Made by a program: the position numbers and the translations under genes. DNA of 64,000 nucleotides, taken from NCBI GenBank assembly GCA_046350555.1, contig JAXMAF010000021.1:21104-85103 (forward strand), written 5' to 3'. Shown here piece by piece: positions 62,970 to 64,000 of this stretch. The stretch's first letter is position 1. The number at the start of each line of letters is the position of its first letter. This DNA comes from JAXMAF01 sp046350555 (lineage in GTDB: Bacteria > Planctomycetota > Phycisphaerae > Phycisphaerales > SM1A02). The notes beneath the pieces were generated by a model. It ran no database searches. It had not been told where the DNA came from and saw only the letters and a list, made by a program, of their open reading frames with translations.

Positions 62970-63485
62970 ATGCCTCCCCCGCTCCTCGGCCTCCTCTCCG
63001 ACACCCACGGCCACGCCGATCGCGCCGCGGCCGCCGTGCGAGCGCTTCGCGCCGGGGGCGCGACGCTGATCCTGCACCTTGGCGACGTCGGCTCCGAGGC
63101 GGTGCTGGAGGAACTCGTCGGGACGAACGCCCGCGTCGTCTTTGGCAACTGCGACGACGAGACCCTGCTGCGCCGCCACGCCGAACGACTGGGCATCGCC
63201 GTGGACCATCCCCTCGGTCGCCTCGAGTTCGAGGGCGTGCGCATCGCCTATTCGCACGGCCATCTTCCGCACCTGCTCGAACAGGCGCAGCGCGACGGAG
63301 TGGACTGGCTCTTCCACGGCCACACCCACGTGATCCGCGACGAGGTGCGCGGCGCGACGCGCATCGTGAATCCCGGCGCGCTGCATCGGGCCGAGCGATA
63401 CACGGTCGCGCTGGTCGATCTCGCCGCCGCGCGGAGCCTGCCCGCGGCGCGCTCGGCCGTCCGCGTCATCGACGTGGCTGGCTGA
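62970..63485 (+). CDS. YfcE/MJ0936-type metallophosphoesterase
   Basis: 171 residues, ATG at 62970 (MPPPLLGLLSDTHGHADRAA). Metal-binding motifs of the calcineurin-like fold in order: D-x-H in SDTHGHAD, GD in ILHLGDVGS, GNCD in FGNCDDE, GH in YSHGH, and GHTH in LFHGHTHVI, ending with IVNPGALHRAERY. Small YfcE-type enzymes hydrolyse phosphodiesters; the true substrate is unknown. The start chosen matches the family N-terminus; frames upstream are not conserved. Confidence 0.9.
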   Translation: MPPPLLGLLSDTHGHADRAAAAVRALRAGGATLILHLGDVGSEAVLEELVGTNARVVFGNCDDETLLRRHAERLGIAVDHPLGRLEFEGVRIAYSHGHLPHLLEQAQRDGVDWLFHGHTHVIRDEVRGATRIVNPGALHRAERYTVALVDLAAARSLPAARSAVRVIDVAG

Positions 63486-63499
63486 AGCGTGGCTGAGTC

Positions 63500-63565
63500 A
63501 TGGCCGGACCATGGCTGGATCATGGCTGGATCATGGCTGGATCATGGCTCGATCATGGCTGAGTG
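63500..63565. repeat. 11-bp tandem repeat, 6 units
   Basis: Six copies of ATGGCTGGATC with small variants lie between the phosphoesterase and corA, starting 15 bases after the stop. Period 11 is close to one helical turn. The repeats contain many ATG triplets in changing frames but no ORF. May space promoter elements for corA or be slippage-prone filler. Confidence 0.92.
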
Positions 63566-63635
63566 ACGACTCGATCATGGCCGGCTCGGGCCCATCGTGC
63601 GCCGCGCCGGGGACTTCCTTCACCTAACCTGCCCC

Positions 63636-64000
63636 ATGGCACGCACGAAGCGCACGCAGCCCCGCCGTCGTGGTCGGCTGACGCGCATGGTCAACCAGCC
63701 GCCGGGCACGGTGACGCCCAGCCCCGACGCGCCGCACCCGGTCCTGACCGTCCTCGCCTACGGCCCCGACCAGTTCGAGGAGCGCACGATCGCGTCGCCG
63801 GCCGAGGTGAAGGCGTTCTGCGCGCGGCTTCCGGTCGTCTGGCTCGACGTCGCGGGGCTCGGCGACGCGGAGACGATCCGGCAGATCGGCGAGATCTTCG
63901 GGATCCACCCGCTGGCGCAGGAGGACATCGTCGACACGACGCAGCGCCCGAAGCTCGATCCGTACGGCGACCGCCTCTTCATCGTCCTTCGCACGGCCGA
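63636..64000 (+). CDS. corA: CorA-type magnesium/cobalt transporter, N-terminal part
   Basis: ATG at 63636; the frame is open to the window edge (121 codons). A basic N-terminus (MARTKRTQPRRRGRLTRMVN) is followed by the cytoplasmic domain: VVWLDVAGLGDAETIRQIGE, IFGIHPLAQEDIVDTTQRPK and LDPYGDRLFIVLRTA, the conserved start of CorA proteins (W-x-D-V, F-G-h-H-P-L, E-D-I, Q-R-P-K). The membrane helices and GMN motif lie beyond the window, so the metal specificity cannot be read here. Confidence 0.9.
   Translation, partial: MARTKRTQPRRRGRLTRMVNQPPGTVTPSPDAPHPVLTVLAYGPDQFEERTIASPAEVKAFCARLPVVWLDVAGLGDAETIRQIGEIFGIHPLAQEDIVDTTQRPKLDPYGDRLFIVLRTA

Noticed and set aside
63500..63565. CRISPR array
   Set aside because: Units of 11 bp without spacers and no cas genes; a plain tandem repeat.

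Overview
The window is a high-GC chromosomal stretch, very probably from a planctomycete of the class Phycisphaerae. The lineage call rests on several signs: two secreted proteins ending in dockerin-like calcium repeats of the DLNGDGLVDAADLGLLLGAWG type, a YdjY-domain lipoprotein with a WVFAGS core, an outer-membrane style LptF/LptG pair, scattered trp genes, and mostly absent Shine-Dalgarno sites with many GTG starts. No rRNA, tRNA, phage, complete insertion sequence or CRISPR array was seen.

Layout. 1-4825: end of a parvulin isomerase, two LptF/LptG permeases and an orphan sigma-54 activator (minus strand). 4946-12588: envelope block murC, murB, ddl, ftsQ-like, a membrane protein, greA and cardiolipin synthase. 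12656-18427: valS, a TPR lipoprotein, an SDR oxidoreductase coupled to a small membrane protein. 18491-27654: a heavily frame-broken AsmA-like gene, a LOG-family protein, a repeat-bearing lipoprotein, pssA and trpB. 27668-40684: an exo/endonuclease-phosphatase, pyruvate dehydrogenase E2, a large secreted beta-helix/dockerin protein on the opposite strand, E1-beta, E1-alpha, a S41 protease and trpE. 40814-46774: orphan ABC ATPase with ruvC, a frame-broken YdjY lipoprotein, a low-GC gap with a possible 49-residue ORF, a double PTPS protein, a TPR-cyclophilin and an ACT-domain protein. 46871-52795: alaS, an ABC/FtsX-type exporter pair and a FkbM methyltransferase. 52920-64000: a secreted dockerin protein, a 200-bp palindromic element, a DUF3299-like protein, two tandem M14 peptidase genes (first broken, second intact), a BaiN-type flavoprotein, gltX, a YfcE-type phosphoesterase and the start of corA.

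The gene content is mainly housekeeping: cell wall precursor synthesis, lipid and LPS export, three aminoacyl-tRNA synthetases, pyruvate dehydrogenase. Two themes stand out. First, short imperfect tandem arrays recur: in coding regions the period is always a multiple of three (9, 12, 15, 18), while intergenic arrays have periods 7 and 11; several repeats sit exactly on stop codons. Second, at least six loci carry frame changes or an internal stop in otherwise well-conserved coding sequence, which means either local assembly indels or real gene decay. Stop/start overlaps (ATGA or GTGA) join six gene pairs and suggest translational coupling.
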